Origin: Vibrio sp. JC009
GTDB taxonomy: Bacteria; Pseudomonadota; Gammaproteobacteria; Enterobacterales; Vibrionaceae
Assembly: GCF_029016485.1 (NCBI RefSeq)
Contig: NZ_CP092106.1
Coordinates: 806,001 to 870,000 of the forward strand
Length of the DNA: 64,000 nt
Direction of reading: 5' to 3'
In this document: piece by piece, positions 9,715-19,221 of the stretch
Numbering within the stretch: the stretch's first letter is position 1
How the letters are laid out: every line of letters starts with the position of its first letter
The notes under the pieces: model-generated
Databases searched by the model: none
Told to the model about the DNA's origin: nothing
The model's input: only the letters and a program-made list of their open reading frames with translations
Program-made: the position numbers and the translations under genes

Positions 9715-10944
9715 ATGTCCTCTATAACCCTCGAATCAACTTATGGTGTGGTTATCCACCGAAATTTCATCCCCCTTCATATAGATGATAATTACGCCAG
9801 AATGTTTGGATACGAGTCTGCCAGTGACCTGACTTCCAAGGTGGATACGCTTCTTGACCTTATTTCTCCCGAGAAAAGGGAAATAGCGATGGCCGCAAAC
9901 GAAAAGCTCCTGAAAGGGGAGATGAAGTCGACCACTCAGACACATGTCAATGTCAAAGCAAACGGGGAGCCGTTTACCGTCCTGACTCTGGATGAACTTA
10001 TTGAATGGGATGGTCTTCCCGCGCTAAAAGTTACGGTTGTCGATCTGAGTAGTATTGAGAAGGCCAATAAGCAGATTAAGGAAAACGAAAAGCAGTACCG
10101 GGAGCTGATTACTAAGTCGGCTCAGGGAATCTTGATCCACCGGAATTTTAAACCTTTGCTTGTTAATGATGCCTGGGTACGGCTTTATCACGCACAATCG
10201 ATAGAGAGCGTTCTGAAACTTGATAATATTTTTTGCTGTATTCCGGAAAAATATCAGGTTGCTGCACGGCTTCGTTATCAGGACCTGATTGAAGGCAAAG
10301 TAGAAGCCGGGAGTATTCAGGTTGAAAATCTCTGTTTTGATGGCGTGACCAGAACCTTTAACCTGTACGACAACCGGATAGAGTGGGGCGGAGAGCCCGC
10401 GGTTCAGACTGTGGTTGAGGATGTCACCGAAAAGGTTCAGCTTGAAAAGGTGCTGGAATATAAGGCGACACATGACCAGCTTACCGATCTTCTGAACCGT
10501 GATGCGGTGTTTGACTGGTTATCCAGACACGCTTCTGCATTTGATGTGCTTGCCTGCCTGATTATCGATATCGACAACTTTAAGGCGATTAATGATACAT
10601 ATGGTCACCATGCCGGAGATAAGGTGATAAAGGCCTTTGCTCATCTGTGTGAGTCAGAAGTCGGTAGTGACGGTATTGCCGCTCGCTGGGGCGGAGAAGA
10701 GTTTTTAGTTCTGTTGCCGGATATGGATACTGATGATGCCAATAAAGTGGCGGAAAAAATACGACAGGCTTGTCTGACCCGTGGATGCCGCTGCGGGGAT
10801 GTGACCATTAATTCAACGGTCAGCATCGGTGTCAGCATTAACAGCAGTCCTTTCCAGAAAAATCTGTTTGACAGCCTGTTGAAGAGAGCTGATGACAAAA
10901 TGTATCAGGCGAAAAAGACAGGTAAGAATAAGGTTTGTTTCTAA
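9715..10944 (+). CDS. Diguanylate cyclase with two tandem PAS domains (PAS-PAS-GGDEF)
   Basis: The 409-residue cytoplasmic protein should make cyclic-di-GMP. Two related PAS-like sensor domains lie at about residues 1-115 and 130-245; each opens with the same unusual phrase (VIHRNFIPLHIDDNYARMFG and ILIHRNFKPLLVNDAWVRLY), indicating an internal duplication. The GGDEF domain (about 255-405) has THDQLTDLLNRDAVF, LIIDIDNFKAINDTYGHHAGD and the active-site ARWGGEEFLVLLP. No RxxD inhibitory site is obvious before GGEEF and there is no membrane segment. It is divergent from the recombinase-like gene and apparently monocistronic. Confidence 0.9.
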   Translation: MSSITLESTYGVVIHRNFIPLHIDDNYARMFGYESASDLTSKVDTLLDLISPEKREIAMAANEKLLKGEMKSTTQTHVNVKANGEPFTVLTLDELIEWDGLPALKVTVVDLSSIEKANKQIKENEKQYRELITKSAQGILIHRNFKPLLVNDAWVRLYHAQSIESVLKLDNIFCCIPEKYQVAARLRYQDLIEGKVEAGSIQVENLCFDGVTRTFNLYDNRIEWGGEPAVQTVVEDVTEKVQLEKVLEYKATHDQLTDLLNRDAVFDWLSRHASAFDVLACLIIDIDNFKAINDTYGHHAGDKVIKAFAHLCESEVGSDGIAARWGGEEFLVLLPDMDTDDANKVAEKIRQACLTRGCRCGDVTINSTVSIGVSINSSPFQKNLFDSLLKRADDKMYQAKKTGKNKVCF

Positions 10945-10976
10945 CCAGAGAAAGTCTTTCTCTGCTTCTAAAAATG

Positions 10977-11016
10977 AGTCATCCCGGAAATTGCAGTGCA
11001 ATTATCCGGGATCCAC
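10977..11016. repeat. REP-like palindrome (copy 1)
   Basis: ATCCCGGA (10981-10988) pairs with TCCGGGAT (11005-11012), and the inner ATTGCA/TGCAAT extends the stem. It lies between the convergent diguanylate cyclase and sodB genes. A second copy with the same outer arms and flanks (GTCATCCCGGAAAT...ATTATCCGGGATC.ACT) is at 43656-43694. Confidence 0.75.
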
Positions 11017-11045
11017 TATCAGCGTGTTGTATGGCTGGCTAAAGA

Positions 11046-11630
11046 TTACTTCGCAAGATTTTCTTCAACAAACGCCCAGTTAACCAGCGCCCAGAAACCG
11101 TTCATGTAATCAGGACGAACGTTACGGTAGTCGATGTAGTAAGCGTGTTCCCACAGGTCTACGGTTAGTAGTGGTGTAACGCCTTCTTCAGTCAGTGGCG
11201 TTGCGGCATTTGAAGTGTTTACGATGTCCAGAGAACCGTCCGCTTTCTTCACCAGCCAGGTCCACGATGAGCCAAAGTTGTTGATCGCAGCATCGGTAAA
11301 TTTCGCTTTAAATTCTTCAAATGAACCGAATGCCGCGTTAATTGCTTCAGCAACTGCGCCGGTTGGTTCGCCGCCAGCGTTTGGTGCCAGGCAGTGCCAG
11401 TAGAAAGTGTGGTTCCAGATCTGCGCTGCGTTGTTAAATACACCGCCGGAAGAGGTTTTGATGATCTCTTCCAGAGATTTGTTTTCGAATTCTGTACCTG
11501 GAATAAGGCCGTTAAGCTTCACAACATAAGTGTTGTGGTGCTTGCCGTGGTGGAAGTCCAGAGTTTCTGCTGAGATGTGTGGTTCTAGTGCATCTTTTGC
11601 ATAAGGAAGAGCAGGTAGTTCAAAAGCCAT
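11046..11630 (-). CDS. sodB: Iron superoxide dismutase
   Basis: This 194-residue cytoplasmic enzyme converts superoxide to peroxide and oxygen. The sequence has the Fe/Mn-SOD ligands: His in [12 protein letters not shown], His in [12 protein letters not shown], and [13 protein letters not shown] with Asp and His near the C-terminus. The FeSOD-type [14 protein letters not shown] stretch and start [18 protein letters not shown] point to SodB. An in-frame ATG lies five codons upstream (11645), but GGAGA is well placed before the ATG at 11630 and the family start matches, so I chose 11630. It is divergent from grxD, another iron-linked gene, as in other vibrios. Confidence 0.97.
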   Translation of the reverse strand: MAFELPALPYAKDALEPHISAETLDFHHGKHHNTYVVKLNGLIPGTEFENKSLEEIIKTSSGGVFNNAAQIWNHTFYWHCLAPNAGGEPTGAVAEAINAAFGSFEEFKAKFTDAAINNFGSSWTWLVKKADGSLDIVNTSNAATPLTEEGVTPLLTVDLWEHAYYIDYRNVRPDYMNGFWALVNWAFVEENLAK

Positions 11631-11916
11631 TGCGGGATTCTCCATTGATATGAAAGAGTTACCTCTTTCGTTAGCTTCCAGTAATTGATCTTGTATGTAT
11701 TTTTATTTGGTCATAAAGGTGACTTGCTTTATAGTTTATCAACTTTTTACTTTATTAAAAGCCCATTAACAAAAAAAGTTGTATATATTTACTTTTAAGA
11801 CTCAGATTACGTCTGTTACATGTCCACAATGAGAATGGGCTTTTTATTCCTGACTAAAACAGTAAAATATTGTAATAAGTAAAGTTCAAACAGCCCGAAA
11901 AACCAGTGAGTGAAAG

Positions 11917-12252
11917 ATGGAAACAATCGATAAAATTAAACAGCAGATAGAGCAAAACCCAATTCTTCTGTACATGAAAGGCTCTCCTAAGCTGCCAAGC
12001 TGCGGATTCTCTTCTCAGGCTGCACAAGCGCTTATGGCGTGTGGTGAGAAGTTTGCGTACGTAGATATTTTGCAAAACCAGGACATCCGTGAAGAGCTGC
12101 CAGCTTACGCTCAGTGGCCGACTTTCCCTCAGCTATGGGTGGAAGGCGAGCTAATCGGTGGTTGTGACATCATCCTTGAGATGTTCCAGAAGGGCGAGCT
12201 TCAGCCGTTAATTAAGGAAGCTGCGGCAAAGGTGGCTGGGGATTCGGAATAA
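11917..12252 (+). CDS. grxD: Monothiol glutaredoxin (Grx4 type)
   Basis: The 111-residue protein is a monothiol glutaredoxin that carries and transfers Fe-S clusters. The active site CGFS appears in KLPSCGFSSQAAQAL (about residues 27-41), preceded by the conserved MKGSPK, and followed by TFPQLWVEGELIGGCDI, which holds the cis-Pro and the glutathione-binding residues. Length and motifs equal E. coli GrxD. It is divergent from sodB and ends in a strong terminator. Confidence 0.96.
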   Translation: METIDKIKQQIEQNPILLYMKGSPKLPSCGFSSQAAQALMACGEKFAYVDILQNQDIREELPAYAQWPTFPQLWVEGELIGGCDIILEMFQKGELQPLIKEAAAKVAGDSE

Positions 12253-12274
12253 CTTTTAACGAATCTGGAAATGG

Positions 12275-12312
12275 AAAGCCCGGTGGAGGTATTAGCTTCA
12301 CCGGGCTTTTTG
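12275..12312 (+). terminator. Terminator of grxD
   Basis: AAAGCCCGGTG (12275-12285) pairs with CACCGGGCTTT (12299-12309), followed by a T run. Confidence 0.88.
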
Positions 12313-12316
12313 TATT

Positions 12317-12400
12317 TAGGGCTATGGGGGCGGGCTTCGCCCTTGAGGGTGATAGGGCTATAGGGTAATTTCCCATAGCCCCATAGCCCCATAGCCCATC
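12317..12400. repeat. Octanucleotide CCCCATAG tandem repeat with complementary upstream copies
   Basis: CCCCATAG is repeated about three times with flanking partial units (12371-12399). The complementary sequence occurs just upstream as GGGCTATGGGG (12319-12329) and AGGGCTATAGGG (12353-12364), so the region can fold into alternative hairpins. It lies between grxD and the transporter gene. Confidence 0.75.
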
Positions 12401-12438
12401 AGAGAGCGGAGCGACCGCCCCAGGGCCCAGGGCCGAAC

Positions 12439-13761
12439 CTACAGCGTCATCGCTGCAATCCAGCCAAACACTACCAGCGGGATGTTGTAGTGGACAAACG
12501 TCGGTACTACCGTTTCCCAGATGTGCTCGTGCTGGCCATCGGCATTCAGGCCGGATGTTGGACCAAGTGTTGAGTCAGATGCCGGTGAACCTGCATCACC
12601 CAGAGCCGCTGCCGTACCAACAAGTGCGATAGTTGCCATCGGAGAGAAACCAAAAGCAGCACAAAGCGGTACATAGATAGTTGCGATAATTGGGATAGTC
12701 GAGAAAGAAGAACCGATACCCATAGTTACCAGAAGGCCCACAACAAGCATTAGCATAGCAGCAAGTGCTTTGTTGTCACCGATGCTTGTAGAGATAGATT
12801 CAACCAGAGTCTCAACACCGCCGGTCTGCTTCATAACCGCAGCAAAGCCAGCAGCGGAAATCATGATAAAGCCGATCATCGCCATCATGTGAACACCTTT
12901 AGTGAACACATCGTGGGTCTCTTTCCACTTAATCATGCCGCTTAGTGTGAACACCATGAAACCAGCCAGACCACCAACGATCATAGAGCCAGTTGCCAGC
13001 TGAGCACCAAGCGCTACAATGATACCAGCAATAGAGATCATCACGTTTTTCTTGCTCACTTCAACATCAGTGTGCACGTGAGTCATCTCAGTTTCAGGGT
13101 ATTCGCGAGGCTTACGGTAAGTGAAGAAGATAGCCGTCAGAAGGCCGAAGATCATACCCAGACCCGGTAGCATCATTGCTGTTGGAACCTGGCTTGCTAC
13201 AACGTCAGGAAGGCCGTTGTCGTGCAGGTTTTTCAGCAGGATGTTGTTCAGGAAGATACCACCGAAACCGATAGGCAGAACCATGTATGGCGTGATCAGG
13301 CCGAAAGCCAGAACACAAGCGATCATACGACGGTCAAGTTTCAGTTTTGCAAATACGCCCAGCAGAGGTGGAATCAGAATTGGAATAAAGGCGATGTGTA
13401 CAGGAATAACGTTCTGGGAAGACATAGTAACCAGGATCAGAGCACCAAGAACCAGGAATTTAATACCGGTTTTTGCGCCTTCATGACCTTTACCATGAAT
13501 TCGTTTAATAACGTTTTGTGCAAGCAGGTCTGTGAGACCAGATTTAGAAATTGCTACTGCGAAGGTACCCAGCATTGCGTAGCTAAGTGCGATAGTTGCA
13601 CCGCCACCCAGGCCGCCTTCAAATGCAGCGATTGAGTCGTTCAGGCTCATGCCTGAAACCAGACCACCGATAATTGCACTAAAGGTAAGAGCGACAACAA
13701 CGTTCACTCTCATCAGCGCCAGCAGCAGCATGATACATACAGAAATTACAACAGGATTCAT
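12439..13761 (-). CDS. Na+/H+ antiporter-family (NhaC-like / YuiF-type) membrane transporter
   Basis: The 440-residue protein is almost wholly hydrophobic, with about ten to twelve membrane segments. It shows the features of a family annotated as Na+/H+ antiporters, some members of which are predicted amino-acid (histidine) permeases: [45 protein letters not shown], and the loop [39 protein letters not shown] near the C-terminus. The same gene sits between grxD/sodB and rnt in V. cholerae as I remember. The substrate cannot be fixed from sequence. Confidence 0.8.
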   Translation of the reverse strand: MNPVVISVCIMLLLALMRVNVVVALTFSAIIGGLVSGMSLNDSIAAFEGGLGGGATIALSYAMLGTFAVAISKSGLTDLLAQNVIKRIHGKGHEGAKTGIKFLVLGALILVTMSSQNVIPVHIAFIPILIPPLLGVFAKLKLDRRMIACVLAFGLITPYMVLPIGFGGIFLNNILLKNLHDNGLPDVVASQVPTAMMLPGLGMIFGLLTAIFFTYRKPREYPETEMTHVHTDVEVSKKNVMISIAGIIVALGAQLATGSMIVGGLAGFMVFTLSGMIKWKETHDVFTKGVHMMAMIGFIMISAAGFAAVMKQTGGVETLVESISTSIGDNKALAAMLMLVVGLLVTMGIGSSFSTIPIIATIYVPLCAAFGFSPMATIALVGTAAALGDAGSPASDSTLGPTSGLNADGQHEHIWETVVPTFVHYNIPLVVFGWIAAMTL

Positions 13762-13793
13762 ATTATTCTCAATGAGTTGTGTTTGAGTTATTT

Positions 13794-14438
13794 TTATTCA
13801 TTGCTCTCAAGCGGCCAGCCGCCAAGGGCTTTCCATTTGTTTACAATGCCACAGAAAAGCTCTGCGGTTTTTTGCGTATCATAAAGAGCCGAATGGGCTT
13901 CTTTATTGTCGAAATCCATCCCGGCAGCTTTACATGCCTTAGCCAGTACAGTCTGCCCATAAGCCAGACCGGACAGAGCCGCAGTATCAAAGGTTGCAAA
14001 GGGATGAAAAGGGACTCTTTTTAATTTGCAGCGTTCACTGGCAGCCATAACAAAGTTGTGATCAAAGGTTGCGTTGTGAGCAACTATAATGGCACGGCTA
14101 CATTCAGTGTTCTTCTGCTCTTTTCTGACCAGTTTATAGATCTCTTTCAGCGCTTCTGCTTCGGTAACGGCACCACGCAGCGGACTGAAGGGATCACGGA
14201 TTCCATTAAATTCAAGAGCCTCTTTTTCAATATTGGCTCCCTCGAATGGTTCAACATGAAAATGTAGTGTTGATGCCGGATGAAGGTCTCCGTTTTCATC
14301 CATTTTTAGAGTAACGGCGCAGATCTCTAAAAGTGCATCGGTTTTTGCATTAAAACCGGCAGTCTCGACATCAATAACGACAGGGAAATAGCCTCTGAAG
14401 CGGTTTTTCAGTGTCAGTAAATTTTCTTGCTTGTCCAT
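13794..14438 (-). CDS. rnt: Ribonuclease T
   Basis: This 214-residue DEDDh exonuclease trims the 3' ends of tRNA and other stable RNAs. The acidic motifs are visible: Exo I in [20 protein letters not shown] (residues about 19-38), Exo II in [14 protein letters not shown], and Exo III in [14 protein letters not shown] with the catalytic His. Length equals that of known RNase T. It lies next to motY, divergently, the arrangement in which motY was described in vibrios. Confidence 0.97.
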   Translation of the reverse strand: MDKQENLLTLKNRFRGYFPVVIDVETAGFNAKTDALLEICAVTLKMDENGDLHPASTLHFHVEPFEGANIEKEALEFNGIRDPFSPLRGAVTEAEALKEIYKLVRKEQKNTECSRAIIVAHNATFDHNFVMAASERCKLKRVPFHPFATFDTAALSGLAYGQTVLAKACKAAGMDFDNKEAHSALYDTQKTAELFCGIVNKWKALGGWPLESNE

Positions 14439-14717
14439 GGTGTACTAGTCAGATTGATTAAGCCGGGCATTATTGCAGATAATGGCTAAAATAAAAACGA
14501 TAAAACAGTAAATATGCCAAAGTAACTTTATCTGACAGGATTAAGAGCTTTATTAGGTGGCTTTAGTCAGAAAAATTGACTGCTTGAATGTATGCGACCA
14601 ACTTCTTGGCTAGCTTTTTGCTTAATGTTTGTGAGAGACAAATTTACTGTGCAAAAAAGGACGTTTTAGCCTTTTTGACGGCAATGATTAGCCGTTTTGC
14701 TGAAAAGAGTTGAAGTG

Positions 14718-15599
14718 ATGATGAGAAAACTGTTCGCATATAGTGTTATTTCCGCCGCTCTGATGCCTTTGGTATCACAGGCTGCGGCAGTCCGCTATGC
14801 GGCAACGCCAGAGCAATCAGAGTGGGAAATGACGGTCAATTCACCATTGGAGTGCCGTCTGGTGCACCCAATACCGTACTACGGTCAGGCTGAGTTTTCT
14901 TCCCGTGCCAGTAAAAAAATTAACCTGGATTTTGAGCTGAAAATGCGCCGTCCTATGGGCGAAACCAGAGCGGTCAATCTTGTTTCTATGCCACCGGCAT
15001 GGAGGCCGGGTGAAAGCGCAGAGCGCATGAATCTTATTAAGTTTTTCAAACAGTTTGACGGCTATGTCGGTGGTCAGGCTGCCTGGGGCATGCTGTCTGA
15101 ACTGGAAAAAGGCAGGACGCCAACTTTCAGTTATGCCGACTGGGTTAGCCGGGATCAGCGCATCGAAGTGGCATTGTCCTCTGTTCAGTTCAGACAAAAA
15201 TATGACGCTTTCAGCTTCTGTATCAGTCAGCTTCTGCCGTACAGCTTTGAAGATATCTCCTTTACCATTCTGCACTATGAGCGAAACAGTGATCAGCTAA
15301 ATAAAGCGTCACAGAAGCGTCTGGCGCAAATCGCAGAATATGTGAAACACAATAAAGATATCGATTTGGTGCTTATCTCTACCTATACAGACTCAAGTGG
15401 TGAGAAGGGTGTGAATCAGGCTCTGTCAGAGAGAAGGGCTATGGTTATGCGGGATTACTTCAAATCTCTTGGCCTGGATGAGAACCGGATTGAAATTCAG
15501 GGTTACGGTAAGCGCAGACCTATCGCCGATAACTCAACACCAATGGGCAAAGATAAGAACCGCAGGGTTGTGATTTCTCTGGGCAGGAGTCAGGTGTAG
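14718..15599 (+). CDS. motY: Sodium-driven flagellar motor T-ring protein MotY
   Basis: The protein (293 residues from this start) has a Sec signal peptide ([22 protein letters not shown], two parts), a MotY-specific N-terminal domain ([32 protein letters not shown]), and a C-terminal OmpA-like peptidoglycan-binding domain (about 165-290, with [37 protein letters not shown] and [13 protein letters not shown]). It forms the periplasmic T ring that holds the PomAB stator in the polar sodium motor. A longer frame begins at a TTG at 14697, but AAGAG is well spaced before ATGATG at 14718, giving the known length of about 293. Confidence 0.95.
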   Translation: MMRKLFAYSVISAALMPLVSQAAAVRYAATPEQSEWEMTVNSPLECRLVHPIPYYGQAEFSSRASKKINLDFELKMRRPMGETRAVNLVSMPPAWRPGESAERMNLIKFFKQFDGYVGGQAAWGMLSELEKGRTPTFSYADWVSRDQRIEVALSSVQFRQKYDAFSFCISQLLPYSFEDISFTILHYERNSDQLNKASQKRLAQIAEYVKHNKDIDLVLISTYTDSSGEKGVNQALSERRAMVMRDYFKSLGLDENRIEIQGYGKRRPIADNSTPMGKDKNRRVVISLGRSQV

Positions 15600-15654
15600 T
15601 TTAAGAAGGGAATTGGCTGATTCTTTTACACAAGTATTAAACGGTTCAAAGAAC

Positions 15655-15835
15655 GGTTCTCCCCCTTGAGTGAAAAAGCCTAACTGGTTGATAAAGCTAA
15701 TAGAAGGGGGAGTTAGAGGGGGTTGGGTATACAAAATTTATAGAACCTTAAACCTCTAAGAAACAACCCCTCCTAGCCTCCCCTTGGATATGACTTCTTC
15801 CAAAAACCAACCTTTTGTGGCTAAGGGGAGGAACT
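15655..15835. repeat. Two adjacent intergenic hairpin repeats rich in CCCCTCC
   Basis: The motY-purU spacer holds a first inverted pair (TCTCCCCCTT near 15658 with AAGGGGGAG near 15704) and a second (CCCCTCCTAGCCTCCCCTT near 15765-15785 with AAGGGGAGG near 15823). The second left arm is almost identical to a sequence between dctP and dctQ at 51547-51565, so this is a dispersed repeat family. Confidence 0.7.
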
Positions 15836-15890
15836 ATTCTTTGCCCCATTAGACTTTTGTACTACTCCCGTTACCGGAATGCGGGGAGCT

Positions 15891-16724
15891 TTAAAGAATT
15901 ACCGTTCTGTTACCGTAAACAAACACATGGTCGTTAACCACTTTGTTTAGCGCCTTACTCAGTACATTCTTTTCAACATCACGGCCAGCCTTTGCCATGT
16001 CTTTTGCACTGAAGTTGTGGTCAACAGGGATAACGTCCTGCTTGATGATTGGACCTTCGTCCAGATCGTTCGTCACAAAGTGCGCCGTTGCACCGATAAT
16101 CTTAACGCCACGCTCATAAGCCTGATGGTACGGCTTAGCACCGATAAATGCCGGCAGGAAGCTGTGGTGGATGTTGATAATGCGGTTGTTGTATTCTTCA
16201 ACAAATTTAGGTGTCAGTACGCGCATGTATTTAGCCAGAACCAGATAGTCCACATCATATTGCCTTAACACTTCCAGTACTTTGTCTTCATGCTCTTCAC
16301 GGTTCAGACCTTCATGTGATACATGGTGGTATGGAATATCGAACTTTTCAGTCAGGCTTTGCAGAGTGTCGTAGTTGCCAACTACGGCTTCGATATCCAC
16401 ATCCAGGCTGCCATCGTAATTTTTCATCAGGATGTCACCTAAACAGTGTGCTTCCTTAGTGACTAAAATAACAACCTTTTTTCGTGTAGAGCTCACCAGT
16501 TTTCGGTTAGCACCTTCAGGAAGGGCATGATCAAGGTCCATCAGGAAGGTTTCATCATTAAAAATGCCTTCCAATTCTGTACGCATGAAAAAGTGACCGC
16601 TAGTGTAATCCACGTACTCGTTATTGTGGATGATGTTAAGCTGGTGCTTGTAACAGATGTTGGTGATTTTTGAAATTAACCCAGGTGCATCGCTGCAATG
16701 AGTCAACAAAGTCTTCTTTTCCAT
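15891..16724 (-). CDS. purU: Formyltetrahydrofolate deformylase
   Basis: The 277-residue enzyme hydrolyses 10-formyl-THF to formate and THF and so balances one-carbon units. It begins with an ACT domain (about residues 5-80: LLTHCSDAPGLISKITNICYKHQLNIIHNNEYVD) and continues with a formyl-transferase fold (about 85-277) containing NIHHSFLPAFIGAKPYHQAYERGVKIIGATAHFVTNDLDEGPII, with the catalytic Asn/His and Asp residues. Length and domain order match PurU. It appears to be monocistronic. Confidence 0.97.
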   Translation of the reverse strand: MEKKTLLTHCSDAPGLISKITNICYKHQLNIIHNNEYVDYTSGHFFMRTELEGIFNDETFLMDLDHALPEGANRKLVSSTRKKVVILVTKEAHCLGDILMKNYDGSLDVDIEAVVGNYDTLQSLTEKFDIPYHHVSHEGLNREEHEDKVLEVLRQYDVDYLVLAKYMRVLTPKFVEEYNNRIINIHHSFLPAFIGAKPYHQAYERGVKIIGATAHFVTNDLDEGPIIKQDVIPVDHNFSAKDMAKAGRDVEKNVLSKALNKVVNDHVFVYGNRTVIL

Positions 16725-16922
16725 TTATTTGTACCGTGAATAAAATGTGTGAGTGCAATTCGGTTTATTTTATAGCTCAAAAGTAATCAGTTAGTGATCT
16801 GAGCAACATTTTTGTATCTATGTTTAATCTATTATGGAATCGAATTCAACAGATAAGCTTCAAGTTAAAGGATGAAAAAAGAAGTTTTAGTCGTTTTTTC
16901 TATTATTAAGTGAGGTGTTGTT

Positions 16923-17120
16923 ATGGACAGAGATCTATTGGCTCGTAAATTATACGGTGAACGTGTTAGTCGTCTGGCGAACAACCAGGAAATAGATGAA
17001 GATACATTGACTGAACTTTGGGAAAGCAAAGCAAACCCTGCAGAAGCAGCTAAAAGTATTACTGAAGATGAGCAAAGCTTTGAAGGCCCAGCCTGGTTAT
17101 CACGTTATCTCAATCGTTAG
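16923..17120 (+). CDS. Small conserved acidic protein of unknown function
   Basis: This 65-residue reading frame (MDRDLLARKLYGERVSR...) is hydrophilic, acidic in the middle (NQEIDEDTLTELWESK) and has no signal peptide or membrane segment. I do not recognise a family. It has a real gene's surroundings: a ribosome-binding site (GAGGTG) before the ATG, and a perfect 10-base-pair terminator 28 bases after the stop. It lies divergent from purU and upstream of yoaA with its own terminator, so it is transcribed alone. Confidence 0.75.
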   Translation: MDRDLLARKLYGERVSRLANNQEIDEDTLTELWESKANPAEAAKSITEDEQSFEGPAWLSRYLNR

Positions 17121-17148
17121 TGTTTAACTCAAGATAAAAGGTTTTCAA

Positions 17149-17180
17149 CAATGCGGCCAACCGGCCGCATTGTTTATTTT
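17149..17180 (+). terminator. Terminator of the 65-residue small gene
   Basis: CAATGCGGCC (17149-17158) pairs perfectly with GGCCGCATTG (17163-17172) around AACC, followed by a T-rich stretch. Confidence 0.88.
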
Positions 17181-17256
17181 ACGCCAAATATTTTTAAGTC
17201 AGATTTTCTTTCTGCTTTGCTATACTCCCCCCACGAATTTTTAGTTTTCCCCGGCA

Positions 17257-19188
17257 ATGATCAATAAAACGTTTTCTTCAGATGGTGCTTTAGGTAAAGC
17301 AATCCCAGGTTTTCAGCCTCGTCAGGCCCAGTTGGATATGGCTAAGTCTGTGGAGAAGGCGATCAATAACCAGACTCAGCTGGTCGTTGAGGCCGGAACC
17401 GGAACGGGGAAAACCTTCGCTTATCTGGTGCCTGCGCTGTTAAGTGGTAAGAAAACCATTATCAGTACAGGATCAAAAAATCTGCAGGAGCAGCTGTTTC
17501 ACCGTGACTTGCCTTTAATGGTGGATGCGCTTGGCTACTTTGGACAGGTGGCGCTGTTAAAAGGGCGCTCCAACTATCTCTGTCTGGACAGGCTGAGCCG
17601 CCAGCTGGTTGAAAGCCATTCCAACGAGGCCGATCCCACTCTTCTTACTCAATTGGTTAAGGTCAGAAGCTGGTCATCGGAGACCCAAACCGGAGATTTG
17701 GGTGACTGTGACGCCATCGCTGAAGACAGCCCGGTAATTCCGACTATCACTTCCACCAATGACAACTGCCTTGGCAAAGAGTGCCCAAGTTACAAAGAGT
17801 GCTTTGTACTGAAAGCACGTAAGAGAGCGCTGGATGCCGATGTGGTGGTGGTAAACCACCATCTGTTTCTTGCCGATCTTGCGATAAAAGAGACTGGCTT
17901 TGGTGAGCTGATCCCGGAGGCCGATGTCTTTATCTTTGACGAGGCCCATCAGCTTCCCGATATTGCCAGTCAGTATTTTGGTCAGTCGGTTTCCAGCCGT
18001 ATGGTGCAGGAGCTGGCAAAAGACATTGAAATTGGCTACCGCACAGAGGCCAGGGATATGCGCCAGTTGCAAAAGGTCGCTGACCGGCTGAATCAGTCGG
18101 CTATGGATCTGCGCATTGTTCTGGGTGAGCCGGGTTTTCGTGGTAACTGGCGCGAGGCCATGAAATCAGAGTCCGTTGCCAGAGGAGTGTTAAGACTAAC
18201 CGATGCGCTGGATCTGACCATTGATGTGCTGAAACTGGCACTGGGCCGAAGTCAGATTCTGGACGCGGCCTTTGAAAGAGCCAATACTATCAAGTCACGC
18301 ATTGAGCGTGTCTGTGATGTGTCCATTACCGGCTATTCCTACTGGTTTGATACCACACCAAGGCATTTCAGCCTGCATATTACGCCATTGTCTGTAGCCG
18401 ATAAATTCCGTGAGCAACTGGAGCTAAAGCAGGGCAGCTGGATATTTACCTCCGCCACCCTTGCGGTGTCTGATGACTTCGGACACTTTACCAACCGTTT
18501 AGGACTGGAGCCAAAGGAGCAGTTTTCTCTGCCAAGTCCCTTTGATTATCAGTCTCAGGCAAGACTCTGCGTGCCACGCTATCTTCCTGAGCCTAATAGC
18601 CCCGGCTTGTCCGCTAAACTGGTGAATATGCTCTCCCCTGTGATAGAGAAAAACCAGGGACGCTGTTTTTTCCTCTGTACTTCCCACAGCATGATGCGCG
18701 AACTGGCAGAAGGCTTCCGGGAACAGCTTGATATTCCGGTACTTATGCAGGGTGAAACCAGTAAGCAGAAACTGCTGGCAGAGTTTATGGAGCTGGGAAA
18801 TGCGCTTTTAGTGGCGACCGGTGCCTTCTGGGAAGGCGTAGATGTTAGAGGTGATACGCTAAGCTGTGTTATCATCGACAAATTGCCTTTTACTGCTCCC
18901 GATGATCCCCTTCTTAAAGCGCGAATTGAAGATTGCCGCTTAAGCGGAGGAGAGCCTTTTGCTCAGGTTCAGCTGCCCGATGCAGTGATCACCTTAAAGC
19001 AGGGAGTAGGACGGCTTATCAGAGACAAGAAAGACAAAGGGGCCCTGATAATCTGTGATAACCGGCTGGTCACCAGAGACTATGGCGGTATCTTTTTGCA
19101 GAGTCTTCCCCCTATCCCGAGAACAAGAAGTCTTGACAAGATCTCTTCGTTTCTGGAGCAGCTGTCAAAAAGCTCTGAAGAAAACTAA
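17257..19188 (+). CDS. yoaA: DinG/XPD-family ATP-dependent DNA helicase YoaA
   Basis: The 643-residue protein has the superfamily 2 iron-sulfur helicase pattern: Walker A in VEAGTGTGKTFAYLVPAL (about residue 45-62), four cysteines for a 4Fe-4S cluster (CLD near 107, then NCLGKECPSYKECF near 170-183), the DEAH box in FIFDEAHQL, and the C-terminal motifs FWEGVDVRG and GVGRLIRDKKDKG. Length (about 636 in E. coli) favours YoaA over DinG (716). It acts in replication repair. tsaB follows 33 bases downstream on the same strand, the same neighbourhood as in E. coli. Confidence 0.94.
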   Translation: MINKTFSSDGALGKAIPGFQPRQAQLDMAKSVEKAINNQTQLVVEAGTGTGKTFAYLVPALLSGKKTIISTGSKNLQEQLFHRDLPLMVDALGYFGQVALLKGRSNYLCLDRLSRQLVESHSNEADPTLLTQLVKVRSWSSETQTGDLGDCDAIAEDSPVIPTITSTNDNCLGKECPSYKECFVLKARKRALDADVVVVNHHLFLADLAIKETGFGELIPEADVFIFDEAHQLPDIASQYFGQSVSSRMVQELAKDIEIGYRTEARDMRQLQKVADRLNQSAMDLRIVLGEPGFRGNWREAMKSESVARGVLRLTDALDLTIDVLKLALGRSQILDAAFERANTIKSRIERVCDVSITGYSYWFDTTPRHFSLHITPLSVADKFREQLELKQGSWIFTSATLAVSDDFGHFTNRLGLEPKEQFSLPSPFDYQSQARLCVPRYLPEPNSPGLSAKLVNMLSPVIEKNQGRCFFLCTSHSMMRELAEGFREQLDIPVLMQGETSKQKLLAEFMELGNALLVATGAFWEGVDVRGDTLSCVIIDKLPFTAPDDPLLKARIEDCRLSGGEPFAQVQLPDAVITLKQGVGRLIRDKKDKGALIICDNRLVTRDYGGIFLQSLPPIPRTRSLDKISSFLEQLSKSSEEN

Positions 19189-19221
19189 TCGCAAAACCAA
19201 GATCAACAACCTGAGGCGTAA

